Below, one piece after another: positions 6,661-14,084 of a stretch of 17,016 nucleotides of DNA. The translations under genes and the position numbers were made by a program. Source of the stretch: Emcibacter sp. (GTDB lineage Bacteria; Pseudomonadota; Alphaproteobacteria; Sphingomonadales; Emcibacteraceae). Where the stretch lies: the NCBI GenBank assembly GCA_023142175.1, contig JAGLJX010000015.1, positions 1 through 17,016 on the forward strand. Reading direction: 5' to 3'. How positions within the stretch are numbered: position 1 is the stretch's first letter; every line of letters starts with the position of its first letter. Under the pieces are notes generated by a model. The model made no database searches. It saw only the letters and a list, made by a program, of their open reading frames with translations, and was not told the DNA's origin.

Positions 6661-9552
6661 CTAATTTTGGGCGACTTCCTTATTGGAAAATTCTGCCTTG
6701 TAGGATTGCATGAAAGTTTCCAATTTGTTCACGCTGGCAATAGATCTGGTCAGTCGTCCAACATTCAGGTCTGTCAACTGCCTTTCTGCCGTAATCACCT
6801 CAAAGGTATCGCCATATAAGCCATTATCCATATGGCCTTTATATCTATTTCGCAAGGTCCTGACCCCGGACTTATCACCACTGATCACATAGGCCACTGA
6901 CAAGCGAAGTACAGACAGACGTTCTTCCGGACTAAGCCCATTATCATCTTGATAACGATTGCCCAGCATACGGTTTTTATGGCCAATATATTTTGCCCAG
7001 TTTTCTGAACGCCAATATATATCAGAGCGCATATTTTGCACTTCCATAGTATTATACGCCTCGATCAGGACCTCGGCTTCTTCATAACTGTCCAGTTCGA
7101 TTAATGCCCTGGCCTCAATCATCCGGCGACGGTCACGAATATCATCAGGTGTTTGTGAATTTCTTGTCGCTCGCAAAATTTCCAATGCTTTCTCCGGCTT
7201 TGAATCCAGCAGGTAAATCATAGCCAACCGGCTTGCGACAATTGATTGCGCCCCCCCTTTAAGGCGAAATTTGATCTGATGATTTAACAATTCTGCGGCC
7301 TCTTCAAGCAGATCTAATAACACCAGACGATCGGCGAGCCGCCGGGTCATGGTATCGCCATCCTTGCCAAGAGGTATAAGCTCCCTGAATTCAGAATAAA
7401 GCGCCACCGCCTTAACCGGTGATAGGACATCTGCCCCACCACTTAAGAACAAATCGCTATATATCTTGTTCATTTGCCGGGTGAGTTCCGCAGTTTTCTT
7501 TGACCCCTCAAAGAAAGTTACCGCGAGTTTCAATGTTTGCAGACCCTTGTTAAATTCATTCTGTGCAACATAAATTTCCCCAAGCCGCGACAAAAGCTCC
7601 AACTCAAAATCATCCCCGCGCCAAGAAAAACGTAATTTTTCAAGTTTGTCAACGGCCTCTGTTGCATCTATTTTTTCACTCTGAAATTCCATGTCAATTA
7701 AATCGGATTTTGCCCATGCCGCCGTTTGGCGTACGCCCGCCTTGACTATGCCCTGAAGGATTTCCCCTGCCTGTAGTAGGTTTCCTCTATCACGTTCAAG
7801 CGAAGCTTCCCAATAATCCACTTCCATTAGTTGAGGCACGTTAAGGGGTAATTTGCGCAAAAAAGACAGGCTGAAATAAACAAAATTCTTATCTCCCACC
7901 TCATTGGCTGAATTGATCGCTGCAAACAGAAAGCGAATTTGGCTATCCAAATCATGTAAAGACAGTTTATCCGAGGCTTTTTTATAATTTTCGAGGGCTA
8001 TCTTATGATTGCCCAATGCATTCTCCGCCACAGTACGCCACAAAAGAACCCCCTTTTCCGCAACCAAACTCTTGTGACTCAAAAGATTAGCCCCTTCCCG
8101 AAAGCGCCGCATCAGGATATTAGCAATGCCGAGAACTACTCTGAACTCGGGTGTATTAATCAATTCAGGGTCCTCGTCCTGCATGACACTCATCACACCA
8201 AAGCCTTCTCTTATGCGGCCATTCGCCAGATAAAATCGGGCAAGATCCCAACGCATCTCGCTCCGTGTTGCATCGGTAGAGTTGGACAGCATGTAAAGCA
8301 GTTCATGTTTATTGGCATGATAATCCTCCTCCTGCCCCTTCCGGGTAAGAGGGCCTTTTTCCCATGCGGCAAAATCCACCAGACGATCATTCTCTCCGCC
8401 AGCCTTGTCGGAACCTGCAACCATTCCTAGTCTGCTCGAAAGCCGATTACGTGAAAGGGCCAACCCTTCTTTGGCCGTAACGCTGACGCCGTTTGTATAT
8501 TTTACGACATTCACGTTATCAGCAATCAATTGAACCGCTATCCCCTGTGCCGTAGCCAAAGATTCAAATTCTGTGAATTTTTGTTTTTGCAGAACACCCT
8601 GAGATGATCCTAAAATTGGCACAATTACCAATGTGTCACCGATTACCGGATCAGTCACCACAAGCACTGAACCCGCATTTTCAACGGAAAAGAAGAAATT
8701 ATTGCCCCTGTTACCTGCCGCTCTCTGATAGCTGGTCAAAACCGATAGTGTCGGCGCAAAATGCGGGGTTTTTAAATCAATATGCCACACCGCATCAACC
8801 CTTTGGGCTGTGACATTAAGGTCGGGCACCAATTCATACATAAGGACTGTCATAGCGGGATGATCCAGTTGACGCGCGGATAATATACGCTGCCCCAGAA
8901 AGCTCTCCAACTCACTTTGGTCCACAGTTTTTTTACCATCAAACACCAACCATAAGAAATTATGGCGGATAAAGGCTGCGGTCTTCACATTTTCGCTCCA
9001 GGGAAAACTCAGTCTTATATTATTCCATTTGCGATCAACGTCCATTTTCAGGATACCATTATCTGATACAGTATTCTTTTTCTGGTCAGGGATAATTTCC
9101 TCTATGGTTCCCGTATCAACTACCGGGATCGGCTGTGCGACTACGGGTTCACCAACAGTATTGACAATTACTTCACCTTTTCCGGTGACATCAAATATTA
9201 TTTTAGTGTTGTAACGAAAATGATTTAACTGGCTCGATTTTGGCACTTTCACCGTAACAATCAGTTTTCCACCATCAATACGATATTCCGGCTCCGCCAA
9301 ATATTTCAGTGGCTCATTGATTAACGTATTCCAGTTAGGGATACTGGCCTTATCAAAGGTAACCTCAATCTTATCATCGGTTAATTTCTGGCTATAGTTT
9401 ACTATTTCCTGCCAATCAAACACTAAGCGGCTAAAGGTGCTATGTTCACCATTACGCACCTCTACGACCTCCTGTGCGAAAGTCCGCACAGGCGTTATGA
9501 GCACAATAAATATTATGACTATGCGCCAGAACATACGGCCTACCCTATTCAT
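6661..9552 (-). CDS. Large exported AMIN-like/TPR-like repeat protein linked to motB
   Basis: A 963-residue protein of unknown function. Residues 1-26 look like a signal peptide (RIVIIFIVLITPVRTFA, cleavage before Q27), which predicts a periplasmic location. About residues 28-105 form a beta-rich module resembling AMIN-type domains (RLVFDW, IEVTF, KLIVTVKV, KIIFDVTG). A Pro/Val-rich linker follows, then a second similar beta-rich module (about 166-262) and a third beta stretch (285-370). From about residue 412 to the end the protein is helical with TPR-like units, for example RWDLARFYLANGRIREGFGV and WRTVAENALGNHKIALENYK. It begins inside the end of motB (8-bp overlap), so it is coupled to that gene. 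A second possible start is ATG at 9534-9532, preceded by GGTAGG. The context suggests a motor or stator accessory factor, possibly an analogue of rhizobial MotC; that is inference. Confidence 0.75.
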   Translation of the reverse strand: MNRVGRMFWRIVIIFIVLITPVRTFAQEVVEVRNGEHSTFSRLVFDWQEIVNYSQKLTDDKIEVTFDKASIPNWNTLINEPLKYLAEPEYRIDGGKLIVTVKVPKSSQLNHFRYNTKIIFDVTGKGEVIVNTVGEPVVAQPIPVVDTGTIEEIIPDQKKNTVSDNGILKMDVDRKWNNIRLSFPWSENVKTAAFIRHNFLWLVFDGKKTVDQSELESFLGQRILSARQLDHPAMTVLMYELVPDLNVTAQRVDAVWHIDLKTPHFAPTLSVLTSYQRAAGNRGNNFFFSVENAGSVLVVTDPVIGDTLVIVPILGSSQGVLQKQKFTEFESLATAQGIAVQLIADNVNVVKYTNGVSVTAKEGLALSRNRLSSRLGMVAGSDKAGGENDRLVDFAAWEKGPLTRKGQEEDYHANKHELLYMLSNSTDATRSEMRWDLARFYLANGRIREGFGVMSVMQDEDPELINTPEFRVVLGIANILMRRFREGANLLSHKSLVAEKGVLLWRTVAENALGNHKIALENYKKASDKLSLHDLDSQIRFLFAAINSANEVGDKNFVYFSLSFLRKLPLNVPQLMEVDYWEASLERDRGNLLQAGEILQGIVKAGVRQTAAWAKSDLIDMEFQSEKIDATEAVDKLEKLRFSWRGDDFELELLSRLGEIYVAQNEFNKGLQTLKLAVTFFEGSKKTAELTRQMNKIYSDLFLSGGADVLSPVKAVALYSEFRELIPLGKDGDTMTRRLADRLVLLDLLEEAAELLNHQIKFRLKGGAQSIVASRLAMIYLLDSKPEKALEILRATRNSQTPDDIRDRRRMIEARALIELDSYEEAEVLIEAYNTMEVQNMRSDIYWRSENWAKYIGHKNRMLGNRYQDDNGLSPEERLSVLRLSVAYVISGDKSGVRTLRNRYKGHMDNGLYGDTFEVITAERQLTDLNVGRLTRSIASVNKLETFMQSYKAEFSNKEVAQN

Positions 9553-10285
9553 TTACATTTCCCTGTCTTGTCTTTGGCTGTACCCTGCCTTCACGGTGAA
9601 TAAATATATCCACGCGACGCGCCAAAATATACCGCTCATCCAGAGGAATATTTTTATCAATTTCTTCAAAGCGGGACGGTCCATTGCCAAAAATTTCTAT
9701 ATCCTGTGTATAACCGGCCTGTTCAATCAACTTGGCCACAGATATAGCCCTAACCAGAGATAATTCCCAATTTGTGGGATAAAACCGGCCACTGGTCGGC
9801 TCCAGATCCGTATGACCAACCACGGTAACTTTATTCTGGATAGACTGGAGTGAGGCGCCAAGTTCACGCATAGAATTTCTGGCTTCCCGTGAGAAATTTG
9901 ACTGGCCTTTTTCGAAAATCAGGTCCGCAGGCAGGGTAATCGCCAGCCTGTCATCCAGCAATGTCACACTGCTGCGCCTTAATATAGGATCATATTGCAG
10001 CTTATCCTCAAATATCTTTTTTAGGTAGCTCAGGCTGAGGGCCTCTTTTTGCGGCACCATGGCCGCTTCTATATTATGCCAGTCTACTTCCTGAATTTGT
10101 GCTCGGCTTGGGTTAAGGTTTTCACTTAAGGATTCAACAACAGCCTGCCATTTTGACACCTGCACCGAACTCATGGAAAACATCAACACAAAGAAAGTCA
10201 GCAATAACGCCAGAAGATCAGCAAAAATAATCAGCCAACTTTCACCAACCTTTTCCTCCTCGGATTTATCAAGGGATATCATCAT
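9545..10285 (-). CDS. motB: MotB-type stator protein with OmpA peptidoglycan-binding domain
   Basis: A 246-residue MotB-like protein with one N-terminal membrane helix (about 17-38, WLIIFADLLALLLTFFVLMF). It contains the invariant ion-binding Asp as D23 in FADLLAL, which corresponds to MotB D32 of E. coli. A linker and plug region follows, then a C-terminal OmpA-like domain with VVGHTD (D160), LSLVRAISVAKL (R179) and ARRVDIFI, the signature that anchors stators to peptidoglycan. With MotA, such proteins form the ion channel that drives the flagellum. Here motA is not in the window, and the gene is instead sandwiched between a degenerate MotB-like gene (4-bp ATGA overlap upstream) and the large repeat protein (8-bp overlap downstream). 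Two adjacent ATGs open the reading frame; the first gives the overlap. A non-flagellar role is less likely given the neighbours. Confidence 0.88.
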   Translation of the reverse strand: MMISLDKSEEEKVGESWLIIFADLLALLLTFFVLMFSMSSVQVSKWQAVVESLSENLNPSRAQIQEVDWHNIEAAMVPQKEALSLSYLKKIFEDKLQYDPILRRSSVTLLDDRLAITLPADLIFEKGQSNFSREARNSMRELGASLQSIQNKVTVVGHTDLEPTSGRFYPTNWELSLVRAISVAKLIEQAGYTQDIEIFGNGPSRFEEIDKNIPLDERYILARRVDIFIHREGRVQPKTRQGNVNE

Positions 10286-11028
10286 CGCCCAACCCCCGCA
10301 CCTTTGGGTTTGGCGGGTAGTTTTTTCGTTTCATGCCCAGTAAGGCTCTGAACCACACTTAACCGTTCGCGATTATAAAAGGTAAGAGACATCTGGTCTT
10401 CTTCACCCTTAATCATCCCGATGGATATTTTACTGTCATCTGCACCCTTATTTTTGAGCAAGCCAACAAAAGCGCCAGCTCTCAGAATATTGGTGTCTTC
10501 CCAATATTTTGGGCCATTTGGCAATCTTTTACCTGAAGAAATAATAATGTCGATTTCCCGTTTTTCGCTTTCGCGCCCGCCCGCCAGGAAATCTGCCAGC
10601 TGTTGTAAAAATTGTTGTTGGTTTGAACGAAAAACACTGGAGCTGTCCTCAAACAAATCACTGGTTTTAAATCTGACCTTCACCACATCTCCCCCTTCGG
10701 TGGGGAATTTCCCTTTAAATCCCACCAATGACGCGAAAACACCGAGTATCTGATCATAAAATTCATCATTAGGGGTTACGGCCTGATCATTTGCCGATAC
10801 ATCAACAAAATCCGCCTCTGGCTCAAAAGGGTTGCTGAACGCGCGCGTCACACTTTCTGTCGCCGCATTCACCTTATTCTGATCCTGATTCGAAATTGAA
10901 TTCATCACAACAAAAAAAGCCAGAACAATCATATATAATGAAACGAAAAGCCCCGTTGTATTATCGGAAGGTTTCTTGCTACCCTCTGTGAGATCAAATG
11001 ACCCTATGCCGCCCATATTTTTATTCAT
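10282..11028 (-). CDS. Degenerate MotB/OmpA-like protein lacking the ion-binding Asp
   Basis: A membrane-anchored protein of 248 residues from the ATG at 11028-11026; a TTG at 11049-11047 would add seven residues, but its only purine stretch is almost adjacent. The membrane helix (TTGLFVSLYMIVLAFFVVMN) aligns with that of the next gene, motB, through the shared FF and S-S motifs. The position of the essential Asp is Ser (S30). A periplasmic linker is followed by an OmpA-like fold: VRFKTSDLFEDSSSVFRSNQ, then EIDIIISSGKRLP where GHTD would be, then WEDTNILRAGAFVGLL, which keeps the LRA part. It thus lacks both the ion-binding Asp and the usual peptidoglycan-binding Asp. The stop overlaps the motB start by 4 bp. 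It probably pairs with MotB or modulates the stator; that is inference. Confidence 0.78.
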   Translation of the reverse strand: MNKNMGGIGSFDLTEGSKKPSDNTTGLFVSLYMIVLAFFVVMNSISNQDQNKVNAATESVTRAFSNPFEPEADFVDVSANDQAVTPNDEFYDQILGVFASLVGFKGKFPTEGGDVVKVRFKTSDLFEDSSSVFRSNQQQFLQQLADFLAGGRESEKREIDIIISSGKRLPNGPKYWEDTNILRAGAFVGLLKNKGADDSKISIGMIKGEEDQMSLTFYNRERLSVVQSLTGHETKKLPAKPKGAGVGR

Positions 11029-11033
11029 CTTTG

Positions 11034-11066
11034 TCAGCTTCTCGGACAATTCCAGATATTAACCAT
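11034..11066 (-). other. Possible 10-codon upstream ORF before the degenerate motB gene
   Basis: On the minus strand a short frame (MVNIWNCPRS and a TGA stop) starts at 11066-11064 behind GGGAG at a spacing of about 4-5 nt. This is a better ribosome site than either candidate start of the next gene has. Its stop lies 5 nt before the ATG at 11028, so terminating ribosomes could reinitiate there. It may be a coupling device or chance; there is no support beyond position and ribosome site. Confidence 0.25.
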
Positions 11067-11101
11067 AATTCTCCCAAGCCTATACAAATTTATGATTACA
11101 A

Positions 11102-11746
11102 TCAATCAAAGCTGTCAAACAGGGCGTCAATATCGGCCTGATCATTACCCGTCACGGCACATTGCGGCCCCTGTAGCAAATTCTCATCACTTTCAGGGCA
11201 AATATCATCAGCATTCTGTTCAGCTTTAATGTGGGAGTCAGTATCCCCAATGGCACTGGCAAGGATCGTCAGTTTTTCTTCCAGATATTTCAGTGTATTA
11301 ACCACCTTACTTACCCGTTGTCCGGTGATATCCTGAAAACTTGATGCTTCAAAAATATTCATTGAGATATTCATAAGCTTTTCCGCAAGCTCACCATCCA
11401 ATGTCTCGGCCAGTTCAGAAATTTCCTCGGCAGAATCCATGATCCTGCCCGCGGCTTCTTCCGTTGCCTCAACCACCTGATCCAGCTGGTTGCTCGCCTC
11501 GGGAATTTTATTCTCGCTGAGATCCTTAGGTTGAATACCGGAAAGATCGTCCTTGGACTGCTCAATGTAACTCAACAGAGCGCGAAGTTCATCCTGGAAA
11601 TGCACCTCCTGAAGATCAAAGTCACCTTCAAGTGAACCCATGACTTCTCCAACGATTGATGTAATTTCATCGACCTCGACGTTATCCCCCATTTTTTTGC
11701 GGATACTTTCGATTCTGTCTTCTAGTGAAACCGTATTCAAGTGCAT
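11102..11746 (-). CDS. cheZ: CheZ-family CheY-P phosphatase
   Basis: CheZ removes the phosphate from CheY-P and so ends the switching signal at the flagellar motor. The 214-residue, acidic, mostly helical protein contains the active-site segment ASSFQDITGQRVSKVV (D139 and Q143), matching the D/Q pair of the E. coli enzyme inside a long helical hairpin. The extreme C-terminus, NDQADIDALFDSFD, resembles the CheY-binding tail of CheZ. The start is the ATG at 11746-11744: AGAGGTGA lies 5 nt upstream and overlaps an earlier in-frame GTG at 11752, which would have no ribosome site of its own. A 136-bp gap separates it from the motE-like gene, so it may have its own promoter, but I could not identify one. 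The presence of the phosphatase beside fliM fits a CheY-controlled switch. Confidence 0.85.
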   Translation of the reverse strand: MHLNTVSLEDRIESIRKKMGDNVEVDEITSIVGEVMGSLEGDFDLQEVHFQDELRALLSYIEQSKDDLSGIQPKDLSENKIPEASNQLDQVVEATEEAAGRIMDSAEEISELAETLDGELAEKLMNISMNIFEASSFQDITGQRVSKVVNTLKYLEEKLTILASAIGDTDSHIKAEQNADDICPESDENLLQGPQCAVTGNDQADIDALFDSFD

Positions 11747-11882
11747 TTTCACCTCTTTTTATAACAACCATATTAATCATACTACAGCTCAGGTGATAGA
11801 GTATAGCTTCCAGATGTTAATAGCTGGTAAACCCTGTTATATATGGAATAAATACTAAAGAGGCGGTGGCGGAAGCCAAAGG

Positions 11883-12509
11883 TCAGCCTTCAATTTCTGG
11901 CAATTTCTCTCTGGTGGCAAGGTTCACAGTCAGTTTCTTAGCTTTATCAAGATTCATTTTAGCCAAAATAGCCCCCATCTTTTTTTCTTTCATATTTTCA
12001 ACAATTGCCAACAAAACATCTTCATCAAGATTATTGAAAATCTGGGCGGCCTCTTTCGGCTTCATGGCAGAATATATTTTTACCAGACTGTCGAGTTGCT
12101 TTTTTTCACGTTTAGCATGTTTTGCCAGCGCGGCTTCGATGGTTGCTTTAATTTTTTTCAGGGACTCTGTCCGTTCAACTATACGTAACTCCACAGCCTC
12201 TAACAGTTTTTCCCGATCATCCAACTCCCGTGAACGACGGTCCAATTCCGCACGGCGCTCTGATAATTTCTGTAGATATTCTATTTCCTTGCGAGTAGGC
12301 AAGCTGCTGATTTGCAGAACTGCAGTCTCTTGGCTCGCAACTTCCTCTTCATGCTCTGCGGGCTTCTGGCTTGCGTCCGGCTCAGCGGCATTAGTATTAT
12401 TTTGGGCAAAAGCTACTTCTACACCAATAGAGAAATCAACAATTTTGACCCCAAGCACCATTGACATGACAATGATTGACAAGGGCAAAAACCGGAATTT
12501 TTTAGTCAT
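11883..12509 (-). CDS. motE: MotE-family protein (MgtE-N-like domain)
   Basis: A 208-residue protein with an N-terminal hydrophobic segment (about 9-27) and an Ala-rich end (VAFAQ) that may be a signal peptide or membrane anchor. A low-complexity acidic linker follows, then a long charged coiled coil (about 72-136) and a C-terminal domain of the MgtE-N/MotE type: YSAMKPKEAAQIFNNLDEDV at 146-165, then ILAKMNLDKAKKLTVNLA. In Sinorhizobium, MotE is known as a periplasmic chaperone for MotC, the protein that works with MotB. The ATG at 12509 has AAGGA about 6-7 nt upstream. It lies 42 bp after the DUF6468 gene. Its presence strengthens the idea that a MotC-like client, perhaps the large repeat protein downstream, exists here. 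Confidence 0.82.
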   Translation of the reverse strand: MTKKFRFLPLSIIVMSMVLGVKIVDFSIGVEVAFAQNNTNAAEPDASQKPAEHEEEVASQETAVLQISSLPTRKEIEYLQKLSERRAELDRRSRELDDREKLLEAVELRIVERTESLKKIKATIEAALAKHAKREKKQLDSLVKIYSAMKPKEAAQIFNNLDEDVLLAIVENMKEKKMGAILAKMNLDKAKKLTVNLATREKLPEIEG

Positions 12510-12551
12510 AATATTTCCTTTGATGCTTGGTTTAAATAAACCGAATGACCG

Positions 12552-12956
12552 TCACCTGACTTTTTTCAGTGTTTCCAGCATTTCATCATTTTCTACATAA
12601 TCTTTATCTTCAGCCACGGATTCTTCAGTTTCCAAGGTACTTTGACCCGGAACAAGGCCCCGCTCTATACGGTCTGCCAAATTTGAACCGCTCTGGGTAA
12701 TTATCTCAAGCTCATCCGCCAGCAACCTTGATTTCACAATCAATTCTTTAAGCCGGACTTCTTCTGTAAGCGCCGCTTTTTTTAAGATTTCAACACTAGC
12801 CTGCGCGCCTGTGATTGCGCCATTCAGCTGTCCAATTAAAGTAGACATTTCATTTTGAGCATTACGGAAAGTTTTGAGTTTGATATTCAATACGACCGAA
12901 TATGCGATCATGATTACTATCAAAACAATAATGACAATATCTAAAGCCATTTCCAT
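12552..12956 (-). CDS. DUF6468 domain protein, flagellar-cluster membrane protein
   Basis: A 134-residue protein with a single N-terminal membrane helix (about 5-24, LDIVIIVLIVIMIAYSVVLN). A helical DUF6468-type region follows (about 30-100: KLKTFRNAQNEMSTLIGQLN, then AALTEEVRLKELIVKSRLLA and DELEIITQSG), then an acidic tail. The family is found in alphaproteobacterial flagellar operons between fliM and motE, and its function is unknown to me. The start lies 1 bp after the fliM stop. ATG at 12950 (two codons later) is an alternative start, and an AAGGA inside the end of fliM may serve as ribosome site. The arrangement implies cotranscription and coordinated translation with fliM. Confidence 0.8.
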   Translation of the reverse strand: MEMALDIVIIVLIVIMIAYSVVLNIKLKTFRNAQNEMSTLIGQLNGAITGAQASVEILKKAALTEEVRLKELIVKSRLLADELEIITQSGSNLADRIERGLVPGQSTLETEESVAEDKDYVENDEMLETLKKVR

Positions 12957-12957
12957 A

Positions 12958-14076
12958 TCAGACGAGTTCCTTACGCTTGCTTAATACTCTTTCAACTTTA
13001 ACGGCCACATTCTGTCCAAGTTTTCCGACCCGGCCAGACATCATGGAAACGCCGCCACAGCGTATTTCCACTTCACTATCCGTCTGGGCATTCAGCATCA
13101 TAGTCTGTCCGACTTCCATGCCCAGAACTTCACCCAGTGTCATGACATGTTCACCCAGAATAACTTCCAGCATAACGTCCGTATTAAAAAGCTCTTTTAT
13201 AAGATGGTTTTCCCAAATGGAATCACGGCCAAACTTTTCCCCCATAAAGCGTTGCAGCAACAATTCCCGCACTGGCTCTAGCGTGGCGTAGGGCAACACA
13301 AGTTCCATGCGGCCCCCGCGATCTTCCATGTCAGCACGCATTTTGATCAGAAGCGCGGCATTGGTCGGCTGGGCAATGGTGGCAAAGCGGGGGTTAGTCT
13401 CCAACCGGTCCAGTTTGAATGTCACCTTGCTTATAGGCTCAAATGCATCACATAGGTCTTTCAACATAACACTCAGCATTTCTTCAACCAGCGTATGCTC
13501 AATGGTGGTATAGGGGCGACCTTCAATGCGCATAGGGGCTGTCCCGCGACGTCCCCCAAGAAGAGCATCTACAATTGAATAGATAAGATTACTATCAATG
13601 GTAATCAGCCCGTAATTGTCCCATTCTTCAACATGAAATACCGCCAGCATGGCAGGCAGTGGAATAGAGTTCAGGTAATCCCCGAACCTGATCGACGTCA
13701 TATTATCAATAGAGACCTCAAAGTTATCAGAGGTAAAATTCCTGAGCGATGTTGACATCATTCGAACGTAACGATCAAAGATAATATCCAGCATGGGCAG
13801 ACGTTCATAAGCCACAAGACCACTGCTGATCAGAGCCTGAATGCCGGATTTCGATCCCACATCATCATCTTCGCCATCAAATCCCAGAAGACTGTCAATT
13901 TCGGTCTGATCCAGAACGCGGTCAGTTCCGGCCATGGCGGCGGCCATATCATCATCGCCGTCTACAAGATCATCGCTACCCTCGCCGTCCTCGCCGCCTT
14001 CATCGTCGCCTTCTCCTGCCATAGCCGCCCATTCGGCAGCAACTGCATCATCATCAATTTCTTCTTCGTCTGACAT
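12958..14076 (-). CDS. fliM: Flagellar motor switch protein FliM with acidic N-terminal extension
   Basis: FliM is the C-ring component that binds CheY-P and, with FliG and FliN, sets rotation direction. The protein has 372 residues, somewhat longer than usual because of its N-terminus. Residues 1-52 hold 22 Asp or Glu and no Lys or Arg. The CheY-binding peptide LDQTEIDSLLGF then lies at 55-66 instead of at the very start. The middle domain (about 80-265) includes the GG motif ALLGGRRG (171-178). The C-terminal SpoA-like domain (about 300-360) includes VILGEHVMTLGEVLGMEVGQ. It starts 8 bp after the fliL stop with a weak ribosome site, so coupling to fliL is likely. Acidic leaders of this kind occur in other alphaproteobacterial FliM proteins as far as I recall. 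Confidence 0.95.
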   Translation of the reverse strand: MSDEEEIDDDAVAAEWAAMAGEGDDEGGEDGEGSDDLVDGDDDMAAAMAGTDRVLDQTEIDSLLGFDGEDDDVGSKSGIQALISSGLVAYERLPMLDIIFDRYVRMMSTSLRNFTSDNFEVSIDNMTSIRFGDYLNSIPLPAMLAVFHVEEWDNYGLITIDSNLIYSIVDALLGGRRGTAPMRIEGRPYTTIEHTLVEEMLSVMLKDLCDAFEPISKVTFKLDRLETNPRFATIAQPTNAALLIKMRADMEDRGGRMELVLPYATLEPVRELLLQRFMGEKFGRDSIWENHLIKELFNTDVMLEVILGEHVMTLGEVLGMEVGQTMMLNAQTDSEVEIRCGGVSMMSGRVGKLGQNVAVKVERVLSKRKELV

Positions 14077-14084
14077 ATTTTGGG

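Noticed and set aside
11866..12600. A 244-codon plus-strand frame opposite the motE-like gene
   Set aside because: It is Ser/Phe-rich, as expected for the complement of a Lys/Glu-rich coiled-coil gene, and the minus-strand gene has a clear family match and ribosome site.
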